Assembly: GCA_027625915.1 (NCBI GenBank)
Contig: JANTQA010000032.1
Coordinates: forward strand, 14,152,001-14,216,000
DNA from: Anaeramoeba flamelloides
Taxonomy: Eukaryota > Metamonada > Anaeramoebidae
Direction of reading: 5' to 3'
DNA: 64,000 bases
Part shown: piece by piece, positions 35,101 through 46,362 of the stretch
How positions within the stretch are numbered: position 1 is the first letter of the stretch
Layout: each line of letters begins with the position of its first letter
Made by a program: the position numbers and the translations under genes
Notes under the pieces: model-generated
The model's input: only the letters and a program-made list of their open reading frames with translations
Database searches by the model: none
What the model was told of the DNA's origin: nothing

Positions 35101-36860
35101 ATGAGAATGGTACAACCAAATGTAATTGTTACGAAGGATGGATTGGAGAGAATTGTAATGAGGCAGCATGTCCAGAAAATAAATGTAATGGACATGGTGA
35201 TTGTAATCCAAAAACAGGTGATTGTGATTGTTATGACGGTTATTTACCTGATTATTGTGAATACAATATTTGTCTAAATATGGATTGCGGAAATGGTGAA
35301 TGTGAATTTAACAATGAGAATGGTACAGCAAAATGTAATTGTGAAGAAGGATGGATTGGAGTAAATTGTAACCAGGAAGCATGCCCTCAAAATAAATGTA
35401 ATGGACACGGTGATTGTGATCCAAAAACAGGTGATTGTGATTGTGATGAAGGTTATTTGCCCGATTATTGTGAAGACAATCTTTGTATAAATATGGATTG
35501 TGGAAATGGTGAATGTGAATTTAACCATGAGAATGCTACAACCAAATGTAACTGTTGGGAAGGATGGATTGGAGAGAATTGTAAAGAAGTAGCCTGTCCT
35601 GAAAATAAATGCAATGGAAACGGTGATTGTGATCCAAAAACAGGTGATTGTGACTGTGATGAAGGTTATTTACCTGATTATTGTGAGGACAATCTTTGTA
35701 TAAATAAGGATTGTGGGAATGGTGAATGTGAATTTAACAATGATAATGCTACAACCAAATGTAATTGTTACGAAGGATGGATTGGAGAGAATTGTGCTGA
35801 AGTAGCCTGTCCTGAAAATAAATGTAATGGGAATGGTGATTGTGATCCATTAACAGGTGATTGTGATTGTGATAAAGGTTATTTACCTTATTTTTGTGAG
35901 GATAATATTTGTAAAAATACAGATTGCGGGAATGGTCAGTGTGAATTTTCCAATGAGAATGGTACAACCAAATGTAATTGTGAAGAAGGATGGATTGGAG
36001 AGAATTGTAATGAAGTAGCATGTCCAGAAAATAAATGTAATGGACATGGTGATTGTGATCCAAAAACAGGTGATTGTGATTGTGAAGAAGGTTATTTACC
36101 CGATTATTGTGAAGACAATCTTTGTATAAATAAGGATTGTGGAAATGGTGAATGTGAATTTTCCAATGAGAATGCTATAGCCAAATGTAATTGTTACGAA
36201 GGATGGATAGGAGAGGATTGTGAAGAAGTAGCATGCCCTGACGATAAATGCAATGGGCATGGTGATTGTAATCCAAAAACAGGTGATTGTAACTGTTATC
36301 AAGGCTATTTACCCGACTATTGTGAGGATAATCTTTGTCTAAAAATAGATTGTGGGAATGGTGAATGTGAATTTTACCATGATACTGGTACAGTCAAATG
36401 TAATTGTTTAGAAGGATGGATTGGAGATAATTGTACTCAAGTAGCATGCCCTGACAATAAATGTAATGGACATGGTGAGTGTAATCCAAAAACAGGTGAT
36501 TGTGATTGTGACGAAGGTTATTTGCCTGATTATTGTAAGGAAAATCTTTGTACAAATATGGATTGTAACAGACATGGTGATTGTGGATTTTACGAGGCGA
36601 GTGGCACAGCTAAATGTGATTGTAAATTTGGCTGGCTAGGAGATAATTGTGAAGAAGTAGCCTGTCCTGAAAATAAATGTAATGGGCATGGTTATTGTAA
36701 CTTAAAGACAGGTGATTGTGATTGTGAAGAAGGGTGGGGTGGTGATCGATGTGAATACGAAAAACGTGTTTTCAGTGATTCAGTGGAACTATCCAGAAGC
36801 CCACTTTTAACATTATTTTCTATTACTATAGGATTTTTTATATTTTTAAAATATTTTTAA
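32113..36860 (+). CDS. Secreted multi-EGF surface protein, copy 1 (complete)
   Basis: Exons 32113-32724 and 32886-36860 join in phase 0 across a 161-base intron (GTTTGT donor, AAG acceptor) to give 1528 residues. An in-frame acceptor 12 bases later is also possible. Residues 1-19 form a signal peptide (MKIIVFLLVICCISGIVNC). Residues ~20-356 form a head that I cannot assign to a family. EGF-like modules begin at ~357. From ~539 to ~1462 there are 13 tandem two-EGF units of ~71 residues. A modules are ACPENKCNGHGDCDPKTGDC-like, and B modules are CGNGECEFNNENGTTKCNC-like with a recurrent N-G-T/N-A-T sequon. A last A module precedes a hydrophobic C-terminal tail (~1498-1528) with essentially nothing after it, resembling a GPI-attachment signal. 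Likely a cell-surface adhesin or antigen (inference). It is the only one of three paralogues with an unbroken frame. Confidence 0.85.
33888..36659 (+). repeat. Coding minisatellite: 13 x ~213-base EGF-pair units
   Basis: Thirteen consecutive units of ~213 bases, each encoding an A-type then a B-type EGF module, with very high unit-to-unit similarity. First-unit and last-unit variants differ most. The middle B module often ends EGWIGENC, and A modules vary between GYLPDYC and GWIGDNC. Such repeats expand and contract by unequal exchange. Paralogues 2 and 3 carry only two and three such units. Confidence 0.9.
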
Positions 36861-37263
36861 TATTAGATTTTTTAGACTCTTTACGTTTTCTCAAATTCCC
36901 TTTTTTAAGTTGTTTTGTTGCTCATCTATTTGTTTTTTTTTTTTTTTTTCTAATGTCCTGGTCGGGTAAAAGAAAGAAAAAATTATTCTAAGAATTAGTT
37001 ACTTGATCAGATCAGCTCTTAAACAAATTGAACTGGACTTTTTCTGATTTGATCAAAAGCAAACTCAGCTGAACTGAAACAATTTGAAAACAACTGAGAT
37101 TTTTGGAATCTTTTCCGTAAAATCTATTCAGTTGGTACTTGTGCTGGGTTAATGCTGTCGAGGTTAGTATATAATGGATTTTGCAAAAAGAAGTTTTGGG
37201 AAAATTGCAAAATATAAAAAAACAAAGCAACTCAAAATAAAAATTCAAAAACAAATTCTTATT
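36861..37263 (+). repeat. Conserved 3' flank of EGF genes 1 and 2
   Basis: This region matches 45230-45290 plus 46005-46362 downstream of gene 2. Shared parts are a CTCAAATTCCCTTTTTTAAG segment, a long T run, and a stretch starting ATCAGCTCTTAAACAAATTG (37009 onward). Gene 2 has ~710 extra bases inserted. Gene 3 has no equivalent. It likely includes the 3' untranslated region and marks the end of the tandem unit. Confidence 0.6.
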
Positions 37264-37448
37264 CTTAAAAAACAAGCAATATAAAGATGTACCCTTTCTA
37301 TAAAGTTCTCATTTAAAACTTAATAAAGTAACCCTTTTCAATTGATCTCTAAGTTGGACAAATCTTAAGATCTATTTATTTAAATAAATTATCGTGGCGA
37401 TACAGAAATTTTGGGAATACAACAAAGCAACCACCAATTTATTTAACA

Positions 37449-37475
37449 CCCCGGGGGTGGGGGGACGGGGTTCAA
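37449..37475. other. G-rich tract with CCCCGGGG palindrome
   Basis: A CACCCCGGGGGTG palindrome continues into further G runs (GGGGGG, then CGGGG) within an otherwise very AT-rich context. The equivalent site at 50392-50416 also carries a G run, of different length. Four or more G runs in ~27 bases could form a G-quadruplex (inference). It belongs to a short dispersed unit also seen in weaker form near 8098-8180. Confidence 0.6.
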
Positions 37476-40075
37476 AAAAAAACTGTTTAAATTAAATTTA
37501 GACTTTTTTATTCTAGTTTTTATTTTTTTTACCTCATTTAATTTGAAATATACGACATCACAATAGAATATTTTCTTACTCATATGAAACAGCACGTTAT
37601 AAGAAAAAATGAATTAAAATCAAAGTCTAAATAGCAAGTCATAAAACTCACCAGAAACAGATATCCTCTCAATACTACTATTATTTTTATATCTTAATTA
37701 TTTTTTTCCACTCTTAATTTTTTATTCTTTTTTTTTTTTCTCTTCTTTTTTCAGAAAACTCAATTAAGTTTAAAATACTTCTAATGACTGTGATTAAAAG
37801 TTTCTTTTGACTACTCTTTGAATTAGGAGTCACAAATTTAGAAACTTCAAAACCCTCTCTTTAACAGCTTAAGAGCTCTTGAGCACTTAACCCTTACCAA
37901 TAAATCACTACTCTCTTTAACTTCTTTCTCTTTTTCTTGTATTTGTTTCGACTTTATTTTTTTCTTTTTACATTTTTTTAAATAAAAGCTATTTTATTAT
38001 TGCTAATCTTCGCTCAATTTCATCTACTCATCACCAAAACCGATACATTAATATTTTACTTTTTTTACTAAATTTGAGTGCCACAACTGATAAGAAACTG
38101 AATTATTCAAATCATTTCTTTATAATGTATACATTGATATTTTAATAAATATGAGAAAAGTGACATATATTCAATTCTAATATATTTACAAACTAAATGA
38201 AAAAAATGTGAAAATCCAAAAAATGAAATAATTGAGCTTGAAAAAATAAATAAAAAAATCATTTATTTATTGAACTTATCTGTAAATTTTGATATAATTA
38301 CTTCTTCTTTAATTGGTTTTATTTTTAATTTTTCATAATAAGATTTTTATTAGGAAAATTTTTGATAAACAAATTACTTTTTATTTCGAAATTTTTTATC
38401 AAAATGAATTTAAAAATCTCATTATTCGTTAATTCATCTAATTCTAGTTTTGATGTAAGAAAATAAGTTATTTTATTGAATTCCTCTTCAGAAATAAAGA
38501 TTCATTGGATTTATTCGGTTGATTTGATAATTATTTATTTTGGATTAAATTGAAAACTCAAAATAATTCTGAATCTGATTGAAATTTTTTCTGAATTATT
38601 CATTTTATTTTGGATCGAATAGTGTGTTATTGTTTTACGATTTCGAGAATTCAATCCTTTTACTTTAACTATTGAAAAATATATTCTTTATTTTGACTTT
38701 TATTGATAAAATATTTGAAAAATAAATTTTCAAATATGAAAATTTTTAGTGTATAGTGATCACAATAGTGCTTACTCCATAACCATAATCTTTGTTTCAA
38801 AATATAATCCATGTTTTTTTTATCTTCTTTTTCTAATGCAACATCCGATTTTTTATCTAATTATATACCCAAGTTCGAATCAATTTTCAAAGTAAAACAC
38901 TTGATATTTTCAGGGATTTTTTAAGTTTGGGATGCAATTTGTTCATATTTTTTCATAATATTCTCCATTTTTTAATCAAATTTTCTGATTTTCTACAGTG
39001 ATAAAAATTTTCTCAAAAAGTTACTCTATTTTTTAAGATAAATTTTTCCATTTGATCCTTTATTTTTAGAATTTCATTTTTAAATAATAGAACTTTAAGA
39101 AAACAAAATCATATTTAATTAGGGTTTATTGTTGGTTTCTTCTATTGGTTTATTTATAGGTCTTCTATAAAAAAAAAACAAGGTTTTATATTTTGAAACA
39201 CGGATTATAGTTGTTGGGCAAGCTTTATTTTTACAACAGTATGAATAATTATTCAGTTGTAAACTTTTTTTTAATAAAATTATCTACTTCCAATAAATTA
39301 ATATAAGATGAATTTTTTGGTCCTTCAACTAATTATGTTTCAGTACAATTTCAGAAAAATTTTTATTTTATTCTTTTTAAAAAACAATTATAATCCAAAA
39401 TGGTGGATAACTTGGAGATTAATGTTAACTAATGTGAGTGTATTTATCCAATGTTATATTTTTGGAATTTATTTGATCAAAGAAAGTTCCCTTAAAAATA
39501 CTTTTCTCATATATTATGTTTCAAAAAAAAATGAAAAAATATTTTACTCCTTTTTTATTGATAATTTTAACACTAGCCAAAATTAAAAAGTAAATTTTTT
39601 CAAAAGTTTATAGTGGAAACAAGACACCTATGGACTTTGAATAAACAATTGGTTGGGTTGAGGTTTTTATTTCCCTTTTAAAATTAAGAATCTGATCTGG
39701 CAAAAGTTCAAAATACAGTGATCGAAATAATGTAAACAACAACTATAATCCATGTTTCAAAAGATAATTCATATTTTTTTTTATCTTCTGGTTCCAATGC
39801 AACATTCGATTTTCAATCTAATTGTATACCGAGGTTCAAATAAATTTTCAAAGTTAAACCCTTTGATATTTTCAGTAAAATTTAAATTAGGAAAACAAAT
39901 AGTTAAAAATTTTTTGGTAATATTCTCCATTTTTTTGAAATTTTTTGATTTTTTTGACAAATAATATTTTTCTCCAAAAATAAATTCTATTTTTTGATAG
40001 ATTTTCTACTTTGATCCTTTATTTTTAGAATTTCTTTGTAATGGTAGAACTTTCCGAAAAAAACAAAACTCTTAA

Positions 40076-40205
40076 GGGACTAGTCTCGATTTTTTTTTTT
40101 GACCAATTTCTAAATAAAGGGTTGCTTATCTTGAAATATGTTTAATATTGAAAACAAACAGGGGTTTTTAAATCTAAGTAATTGGGAAAAAAATTTCTCT
40201 ATTTT
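40076..40205 (+). mobile_element. Family C element, partial
   Basis: The left end GGGACTAGTCTCGATT follows a TTAA (40072-40075) and is colinear with the right-to-left sequence of 22629-22800. The right terminus is not recognisable. It lies within the segment present only in the left duplication block. Confidence 0.5.
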
Positions 40206-40488
40206 TTGAGATAAATTTTGCAATATGATTCTGAATTTTCAGAATTTCTTTTTTAAATAATAGAATATTAAGGAATAAGTACCATATTTGATTAGGGTTT
40301 ATTATTGGTTTATTTGATCAGTTGATGTGTAAGTCTTTTATAACAAAAAAAATAGGCATTTTATTTTGAACATAGATTAAATTTTTTTGCAAGCTTTATT
40401 TTTACTAGAGTAAATAAGATTCTGGAATTTTTTTGTTCTTCTGACTCTCAAGGGATAAAGAGGTATTTAACTGATTTTTTGTTTCACA

Positions 40489-40654
40489 CTGGTCTTTGAA
40501 TTCTATGTGGGAAAAATTATCACTTTCTTTTCCATATTTTTCTTTTACAAATTGAGAATTCGAAGACTGATTGTAATTTGTGGTTCCAATTTCTCTTTAA
40601 AAAGGAAATTGATAATAAAGTGAACATTATTTCCATTAATTATTCAAATACCCG
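40489..40654. mobile_element. MITE family D, with empty site in the paralogous block
   Basis: A 166-base family D element with termini CTGGTCTTTGAATTC and ATTATTCAAATACCCG. It is followed by TA (40655-40656). The bases before it are CA, presumably a mutated TA. In the paralogous block the flanks are contiguous at 53041-53056 with a single TA (53049-53050), which is an unoccupied target site. Confidence 0.75.
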
Positions 40655-41479
40655 TAAAACCTCCTGTAGTTGATTTATTTTTGATAGTCCTAAGTCCATA
40701 TAAAAGCAATAATTTGACTTAATATCCTTTGAATGCCAAGAAATAGAAAACCATTTTATAATTCCACATTTCTCTTAATAAAGTTTTATTTTTTACCCTT
40801 TATTTTTTAATTACTAAAACAACTTTTATCTGAAGAGCAATATTTTTTTATTCACAAAATTATGACCTTGAATAGTCTTTTCAGTTTTTGAGAATTGGAC
40901 ACAAACTTAAGAGGTGAGTTGCTTTTCAAATTGTCATTGGTAATTCTGCTTATATTAATTTACAAAATTGGTTAAAAAAAAAATATATATATAAGATTTA
41001 ATCTCATCAAAGTTGAATTTAATAAAATTAAATTTCTCATTTCCAAAAAATCTAAATTCACAAAAAATTGAAATATCCAATTTGTGTTCCAAATAATTTA
41101 ATTTCTTCAATTTGTAATCAAATTAGTTTCTTTCTGATCAAAATCAATTTAAACTGATTTTGTCGAAGTTTTAGTTTTTTTGAAATACACTCTTGATTTG
41201 ACAAAGTAAGAATTTTGTAACATTTTGTTTGTTTATAACACTAACTAACTCTCTTTAAAATAAAAAAAAAACTAAAAATCAAAAAAGACTTTGGGTATGT
41301 CTTTAAACAATTTTTTGCCTGGATTTCTCAAATCAAATGCTGAGTACAGATTAAACAGAAAACAAACAACAAATTCAAATAATAAAGTTTGCCTGACTAT
41401 CAATATTCAAATAAAAAGATTTTTATCCTTTTTACAAACAGTTAACAAAAAAAGTATGCAATCTCAAAGATCTAAAAAT

Positions 41480-41700
41480 CTAAATTTCCAAATAAAAACC
41501 CCAATTTTTAAAGAACAGTGAAACAACGTTCACAAAGGCAAAAATTTCAATAGTTTTAATATTTTTTAAAGGTTCTTCATTCTTTAATACGTGATCCAAA
41601 AACTCATACCAAAGTATATTAACTGTTTTTGAAAAAATAATCTGTTCATTTTTTTCTTTTTCTAATTTAACAACTAATTCACTACCCAACAGTTTTCTGG
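41480..41700 (-). pseudogene. Coding-like relic, minus strand (left duplication block)
   Basis: An open stretch of ~70 codons encodes a protein-like sequence with mixed composition (segments KLLGSELVVKLEKEKNEQII and FLDHVLKNEEPLKNIKTIEI), ending TAA. It has no ATG in a convincing place, and a CAG acceptor-like site lies just upstream. The equivalent at 54860-55080 is nearly identical but contains an in-frame TGA. With the coding-like piece at 52866-53129 on the same strand, it suggests remnants of an unidentified gene. The family is not recognised. Confidence 0.35.
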
Positions 41701-42644
41701 GTTGAAATCGATTTTGAGTGTTAAACCCTTGATATTTTGAGTAAATTTTAAATTAGGAAAACAAATAGTTGAAAATTTTTCGAAATATTCTAAATTATTT
41801 TAGGATATTTTTTATTTTTTGATCATAAAAAGTTTTCAAAAATAAATTCTCAACTTTTTTTTGATAGATTTTCTACTTTGATCCTTTATTTTTAGAATTT
41901 CTTTGTAATGGTAGAACTTTCAGAAATCAAAACAAAATTCATTTAGGGTGTATTGTCAGTTTCCTTGATTAATTAATGTAGTATTTAAATCCAAAATAGA
42001 AACATACTTTTTATTTGAACCACGAATTAAACCTGTGTTTTTTGTTATATGCAGATAACACAAAAGTCGTTAAAAAACTAGAAATTATTTTTCTCATAAT
42101 TTTTTTAAAGTGTAGAACAATTTTAGAGAAAGTAATTCAATCATTTATTGTCATAACAAATAATTTTTTATTGGTCAGAAACACTTTTTTATTATTTTTC
42201 TTTTTTGGTTTTTAATGTTTTTTTTGGGAATATTTTTTTCACTCTTTGATGTTCGGGTTTGGTTACCTTTTGACTAATTGTTCGATTCATAAAATTTAAA
42301 AAGTAGAACAAAATAGGAAAAACTTTATAAATTCCAATTTTAGAAATTAAATTTTTTGAGAATGTGAAAGAGGTTATTATTTATCATTTCTTATGAACAA
42401 AATTCTTAAATTAGTTTTGTCTTAATCTTTTACAAATTTTTGTTTTCAAAAATTAGGTAAAATTAGTCAGAGTAAAAATGGTTTAGTTACCTTTTAAAAA
42501 GGTAGAATAACAGAAAAGTTTTTTAATTTTTTTTCGTAATAAATAAAATAAGGTGAAAAAAAAAATTATTTTATTTTAAAAATTTTTACTTTGTTTTACT
42601 GTTTTCAATTTTTTTTCTTATTTGTCAAGTAAGATTACAATTTC

Positions 42645-42836
42645 CTAGTTTTTATTAATTTTCTCATTTGAGACACAAATTATTTTCTCAAGAGAAAACC
42701 AAAAAAGAAACCTTTTTTTCAAGAATTAATTTTTGTTTTTTTTATTTACTTTTTATAATCTAACTAAACTGTTTCTTTTTTGTAATTTAAAAAAAAATAA
42801 AAAAAAACCAAATTTGGATTCAAAAAGAAAATAATT
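42645..42836 (+). promoter_or_regulatory. Conserved upstream block of EGF gene 2
   Basis: Nearly identical to the blocks before genes 1 and 3, with the same TTCTCAAGAGAAAA and TTTTTATAATC elements and A-rich leader. Here the similarity to gene 3 continues far upstream through the duplication block. Confidence 0.55.
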
Positions 42837-45229
42837 ATGAAAATTATTGTGTTTTTATTGGTAATTTGTTGTATCAGCGGAATTGTTAATTGTGTTGGTA
42901 GCCCTTTAGAAATATATTTTAAAGAAGCAATAGCCACTGCCACACAAACCAATCCTGAACATGATGAAGCAGAGCCTGAAAATGTTTTTAGGCATTTATT
43001 GTATGCAAACCAATATACTCCAACAATAAAAGGTTCGTCTCCAGAAGATCTCGCTTATTATGACAATAGACAACAAGGATCAACTAATTTACAATATGGT
43101 GGTGAATCAAAGGCAACATCATACGATTTGATGCATATGAACTGGAATCTTCCTAATGTACCACAATCATCTTTCCAAGTCAAAAAAAATGATATTAAAA
43201 GGATCAAGAGATGCAGTTTGGAAGGACTATGAATATAAAGACATAATCTTAGGAAAACCTACCTATCAAAATTTGCAACCATTGTTTGATGTTTACTTGG
43301 CTCTCAAAGACCAAAATGATCAAGGTTATGATTTCATTGACAATAGTTCACCTGTTGGTTGGAGTTCCGATGGTGATCCAGACGATTGTGTAAGGTATAT
43401 TTCTTATGAAGTACCTGAAGACAAACTTGATGTTTTTGACGCTTCTATGGTTTGTTCAATTTGTTTTTTTTGATTTTTTTTGATAATTGTTTTGATCTTT
43501 ACAAAGATTAAATTTGTTTCTTTTTTTTTTTTCTTTAATGGAAACCAACAAAACCAAATTAAACCAAAATCAATAAAAACTAAAAAAAACAAAATCCAAG
43601 CTATTACAAGAGCAATTCAAAATTACTGGACAAACTGAAGTGATGTGCCCCGAGGGATCGTCCTGTGGAGATATTGAAGATTATAGATATAACCTAGTGT
43701 TGGGAAATTATAATTTAACGATTGACTATACTTACAGCATCGAAATTGAAAGCATAGACAAAGATGATCCTTTTGACAACGAAGTTGTCAAGGCATTTTT
43801 ATCAGCAGGAACAGTTATTGAGAATGGCACTTATAGTGGAATTTACAGTGGAAGCAATGAAATCAAATGGCAATGTAAATGGAGTGGTACAGAGACTGTT
43901 TATGTTGATGCGACTGAAGTGAATGTTGAAGAGTCATATATTGGATGCCCTTATGACAGCACGTGTGGATCTGAATGCCAAATTGATGTGTCTTTCCTTG
44001 CTGAGGCATTGCCTTCAGAATTTACAAATAGCGGCTTAAATGTGCAAAAGAAGACAGGGTGCCAATACGATAGTGATTGTAATAATGGCACTTGTAACAA
44101 CAGTATTGATACATGTGAATGTAATGATGGATACGATGGTGAATTTTGTAAAGTAGATCTTTGTGAACGAGATCTTGATAACTGTAATTCTGATAAAAAC
44201 CAAGGCACATGTGTCTATAATAAAAAAGATGGGCATTGCGAATGTAATGAAGAAGAAGGTTATACCGGGACGACTTGTAACGAGACTTTCTGTGATGATG
44301 TTGATTGTAACCAAGAACAAGAAGGAGGTGTGTGTGTTATGAATACAGGTGAGTGTAAATGCAATTCGAATTACACAGGTTCAGATTGTAAAACTATTGC
44401 ATGCCCTTATAATACAGACAAATGTAATGGACATGGTGAATGTAACACAACAACAGCAAAATGTAATTGTGATAAAGGTTATTTACCTGATTATTGTGAA
44501 GACAATATTTGTCTAAATATGGATTGTAACGGAAATGGTGAATGTGAATTTTACAATGAGAATGGTACAGCCAAATGTAATTGTGAAGAAGGATGGATTG
44601 GAGAGGATTGCGAAGAAGTAGCCTGCCCTGAAAATAAATGCAATGGGCATGGTGATTGTGATCCAAAAACAGGTGAATGTGATTGTGATAAAGGTTATTA
44701 CCCTGATTATTGTGAGTACAATCTTTGTATAGAGAGGAATTGTGGGAATGGTGATTGTGAATTTAACAATGAGAATGGTACAGCTAAATGTAATTGTTGG
44801 GAAGGATGGCTAGGATATAATTGCCATGAAGTAGCCTGTCCAGAAAATAAATGTAATGGGAATGGTGATTGTGATCCAAAAACAGGTGATTGTGATTGTG
44901 ACGAAGGATGGATTGGTGATAATTGTACTGAAGTAGCATGTCCTGAAAATAAATGTAATGGGAATGGTGAATGTGATCCAAAAACAGGTGATTGTGACTG
45001 TGATAAAGGATGGATTGGTGATTATTGTGAAGAAGTAGCCTGTTTAGAAAATAAATGTAATGGGCATGGTGATTGTGATACAAAGACAGGTGATTGTGAT
45101 TGTGAAGAAGGGTGGAGTGGTGATCAGTGTGAAAATGAAAATAACATTACAGGTGATGCCTTAAATTTATCCAGAAGTCCACTTTTAGCATTATTTTCTA
45201 TTACTATTGGATTTTTTATATTTTATTAA
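42837..45229 (+). CDS. Secreted multi-EGF surface protein, copy 2 (frameshift in exon 1)
   Basis: Exons 42837-43449 and 43601-45229 with a 151-base intron. Exon 1 is almost base-for-base identical to copy 1 but has eight instead of seven A in the run near 43185-43193. This shifts the frame and brings a stop at 43232. Exon 2 is fully open (542 codons) and encodes the shared head, three leading EGF-like modules, two A-B units, then three A modules in a row. It ends in the same hydrophobic GPI-signal-like tail (SRSPLLALFSITIGFFIFY). Ignoring the extra base, the protein would be ~746 residues. The single homopolymer change may be a sequencing error, a recent inactivation or a switchable state. 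The intron lacks one 10-base ATTTTTTTTG unit found in copy 1. Confidence 0.75.
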
Positions 45230-45293
45230 TTATTTTGGAGATTAGATTTTTTCATCTTTTTCCTTTTCTCAAATTCCCTTTTTTAAGTTATTT

Positions 45294-45998
45294 CACTACA
45301 AGGAAAATTTAAACTCCAAAAATTAAAGTTAGCCATAACTACACCATTGGATTTTGTTATACATTTTTTATAAATTATTTTTTTTTAGTTATCATAATTT
45401 TATGTAATTAAAAAAAAGTTCGCAATTAAACTCTTGAAGATCCGAATACCCCCCTTTTCAAAAATACCGACTTTTGAAAAGAACACCTATTTTTCGGGTA
45501 TTTTTTGATTGAATAATGTTACACTGAATTAATTTTTGATGAGACATTAAGATTGTAAAAAGAATAAATCATTAAACAAAATATAGAAAAAAACTCGGAA
45601 TGTATATAAAAACTCAAACATGTGAAATATAATAAATTATAAAATATAATCCAAAAACAGACAAAAATACAGATTTTCAATTTAATTTAGCAATATCTTT
45701 TGATTGAATTATTTAGTGGTATTTTAAAATTGAAAAATATAATTCTTTTTAAACCATTATAAAATATTTTTGAAAATAATATCTCTACTAAGTCAAATAA
45801 AAATTTTAAAAATTTTACAATTATAAATGAATCAAATATTACTGAAAATTTTCATTTTTTTTTTAATTCCATTTAATATCTATTAAATTGGTAAACCTTT
45901 TTTCAAAATTGTTATGTATAATTTTGTTTATTATCTGAGTTTATTTCAAAAATACAAAATTTAGAGATTTTTTTGTAAAGAAAATTTTCCTAGTCTTA
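45294..45998. mobile_element. Insertion in 3' flank of EGF gene 2
   Basis: About 705 bases are present here but absent from the equivalent position after gene 1 (~36907). Left end CACTACAAGGAAAATTT and right end AAATTTTCCTAGTC are partial inverted repeats, consistent with a TIR element. The left end resembles CACTA-type termini, but the right end does not match that consensus, so the superfamily is unassigned. No open frame of note. Confidence 0.5.
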
Positions 45999-46362
45999 TT
46001 GGATACTCATCTCTTAGTTATTTGTTTTTTTTTTTTATTTTCGAGTGTCCTGAAGAGTAAAAGGAAGAAAAAAATCATTTTAAGAATTGGTAAACTTGAT
46101 CTGATCAGCTCTTAAACAAATTGAACTGGACTTTTTCTGATTTGATCAAAAGCAAACTCGGCTGACTGTAGCAATTTGAAAACAACTGAGACGATTTGAA
46201 TCTTTTCAGTAAAATCTTGCCATTTGGTACTTGGACTGGGTTAATGTTATAGAGGTTAGTATATAATGGATTTTGCAAAAAGAAGTTTTGGGAAAATTGC
46301 AAAATATAAAAAAACAAAGCAACTCAAAATAAAAATTTCAAAAACAAATTCTTATTCTTAAG

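Larger units (their letters stand above)
37264..42644 (+). repeat. Segmental duplication block, left copy (upstream of EGF gene 2)
   Basis: This block is colinear with 50209-56016 upstream of gene 3. Matching landmarks are ATATAAAGATGTAC near the left end, AATTCATCTAATTCTAG (38431 against 51717), the GTGGATAACTTGGAGA segment (39401 against 52662) and TCTTTGATGTTCGGGTTTGG (42243 against 55616). Differences include left-only segments (~37541-37912; 39718-40415; MITE at 40489-40654) and right-only segments (50988-51700; 53208-54185). No intact gene is evident in it. It makes up most of the space between genes 1 and 2. Confidence 0.75.

Noticed and set aside
33679-36302. Several long antisense frames opposite EGF gene 1
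   Set aside because: They are the periodic shadow of the repeated EGF codons on the other strand. Histidine/tyrosine-rich repeats arise from the sense repeat.
33888-36659. CRISPR-like regular repeat
   Set aside because: The ~213-base units are open coding sequence for EGF modules without spacers, in a eukaryotic gene.
39308-39586. A 92-codon plus-strand frame, well conserved with 52567-52845
   Set aside because: The conservation equals that of surrounding non-coding duplication sequence. The composition is AT-driven, and the start region differs in the other copy.
41291-41521. A 76-codon plus-strand frame in the left duplication block
   Set aside because: It overlaps the minus-strand coding-like relic on the opposite strand, is rich in K/N/Q from A-rich DNA, and is interrupted in the right block.
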